A program made the translations under genes and the position numbers. Positions 5,374-5,395 of a DNA stretch of 5,395 nt are shown piece after piece. Each line of letters begins with the position of its first letter. The stretch's first letter is position 1. The notes beneath the pieces were generated by a model. It did not search any database. It had not been told where the DNA came from and saw only the letters and a program-made list of their open reading frames with translations. Origin of the DNA: CAVZKK01 sp964573475 (GTDB lineage Archaea; Thermoproteota; Bathyarchaeia; Bathyarchaeales; Bathycorpusculaceae); contig CAZNJT010000092.1 of assembly GCA_964573475.1 (NCBI GenBank), positions 1 through 5,395 of the forward strand, read 5' to 3'.

Positions 5374-5395
5374 TTTTGCCGTACACGGTTAAATC

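Noticed and set aside
5376..5395. Possible start of a further gene (TTG at 5376, reading Met-Pro-Tyr-Thr-Val-Lys) after pyrK
   Set aside because: Only six codons are visible and there is no convincing Shine-Dalgarno, so it cannot be supported from this window.

Overview
The window is chromosomal archaeal DNA and looks like ordinary housekeeping sequence. It encodes a two-gene C/D-box RNP operon (Nop5 plus fibrillarin), an archaeal-type RNase HII and an archaea-specific HTH regulator. The promoters are TATA/BRE-like and several start codons are TTG. The moderately A+T-rich base composition, the TTG starts behind good Shine-Dalgarno motifs and the protein style suggest an uncultured TACK-type lineage such as Bathyarchaeia. 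That lineage is inference; only 'archaeon' is firm.

Layout from left to right: (1) 1-222 (+) is the C-terminal end of RNase HII, whose start lies outside the window. (2) 219-1163 (-) is an archaeal HTH regulator of the COG1395 type. It converges on rnhB and overlaps it by 4 nt. (3) 1211-1927 (-) is flpA, the fibrillarin-like 2'-O-methyltransferase. (4) 1911-3137 (-) is the Nop5/Nop56-like C/D RNP scaffold, which precedes flpA in the operon and overlaps it by 17 nt. (5) 3138-3284 is a divergent promoter region. (6) About 3285-3530 (+) is a small, highly charged coiled-coil protein of unknown function. (7) 3531-3653 is a promoter region with two kinds of short repeat. (8) 3654-4574 (+) is pyrD, the dihydroorotate dehydrogenase catalytic subunit. 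(9) 4549-5373 (+) is pyrK, its FAD/2Fe-2S electron-transfer subunit, overlapping pyrD by 26 nt. No non-coding stretch exceeds 150 nt.

Two functional modules stand back to back. The leftward module makes the protein core of the RNA-guided 2'-O-methylation machine: Nop5 scaffolds the particle and FlpA is the enzyme, while L7Ae is not in the window. The HTH regulator follows in the same direction but has its own TATA-like element. The rightward module is the fourth step of pyrimidine synthesis, the heteromeric class 1B dihydroorotate dehydrogenase, preceded by the coiled-coil gene. The coiled-coil gene and pyrD share an identical 14-nt promoter-like sequence, which is the most distinctive non-coding signal here.

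I found no mobile element, CRISPR array, tRNA, rRNA or convincing C/D guide RNA, and no evidence for a novel multi-gene system. The points worth a second look are the shared promoter element, the 10-nt repeat flanking the pyrD promoter, an apparent duplicated domain in the regulator, and the uncharacterised coiled-coil protein.
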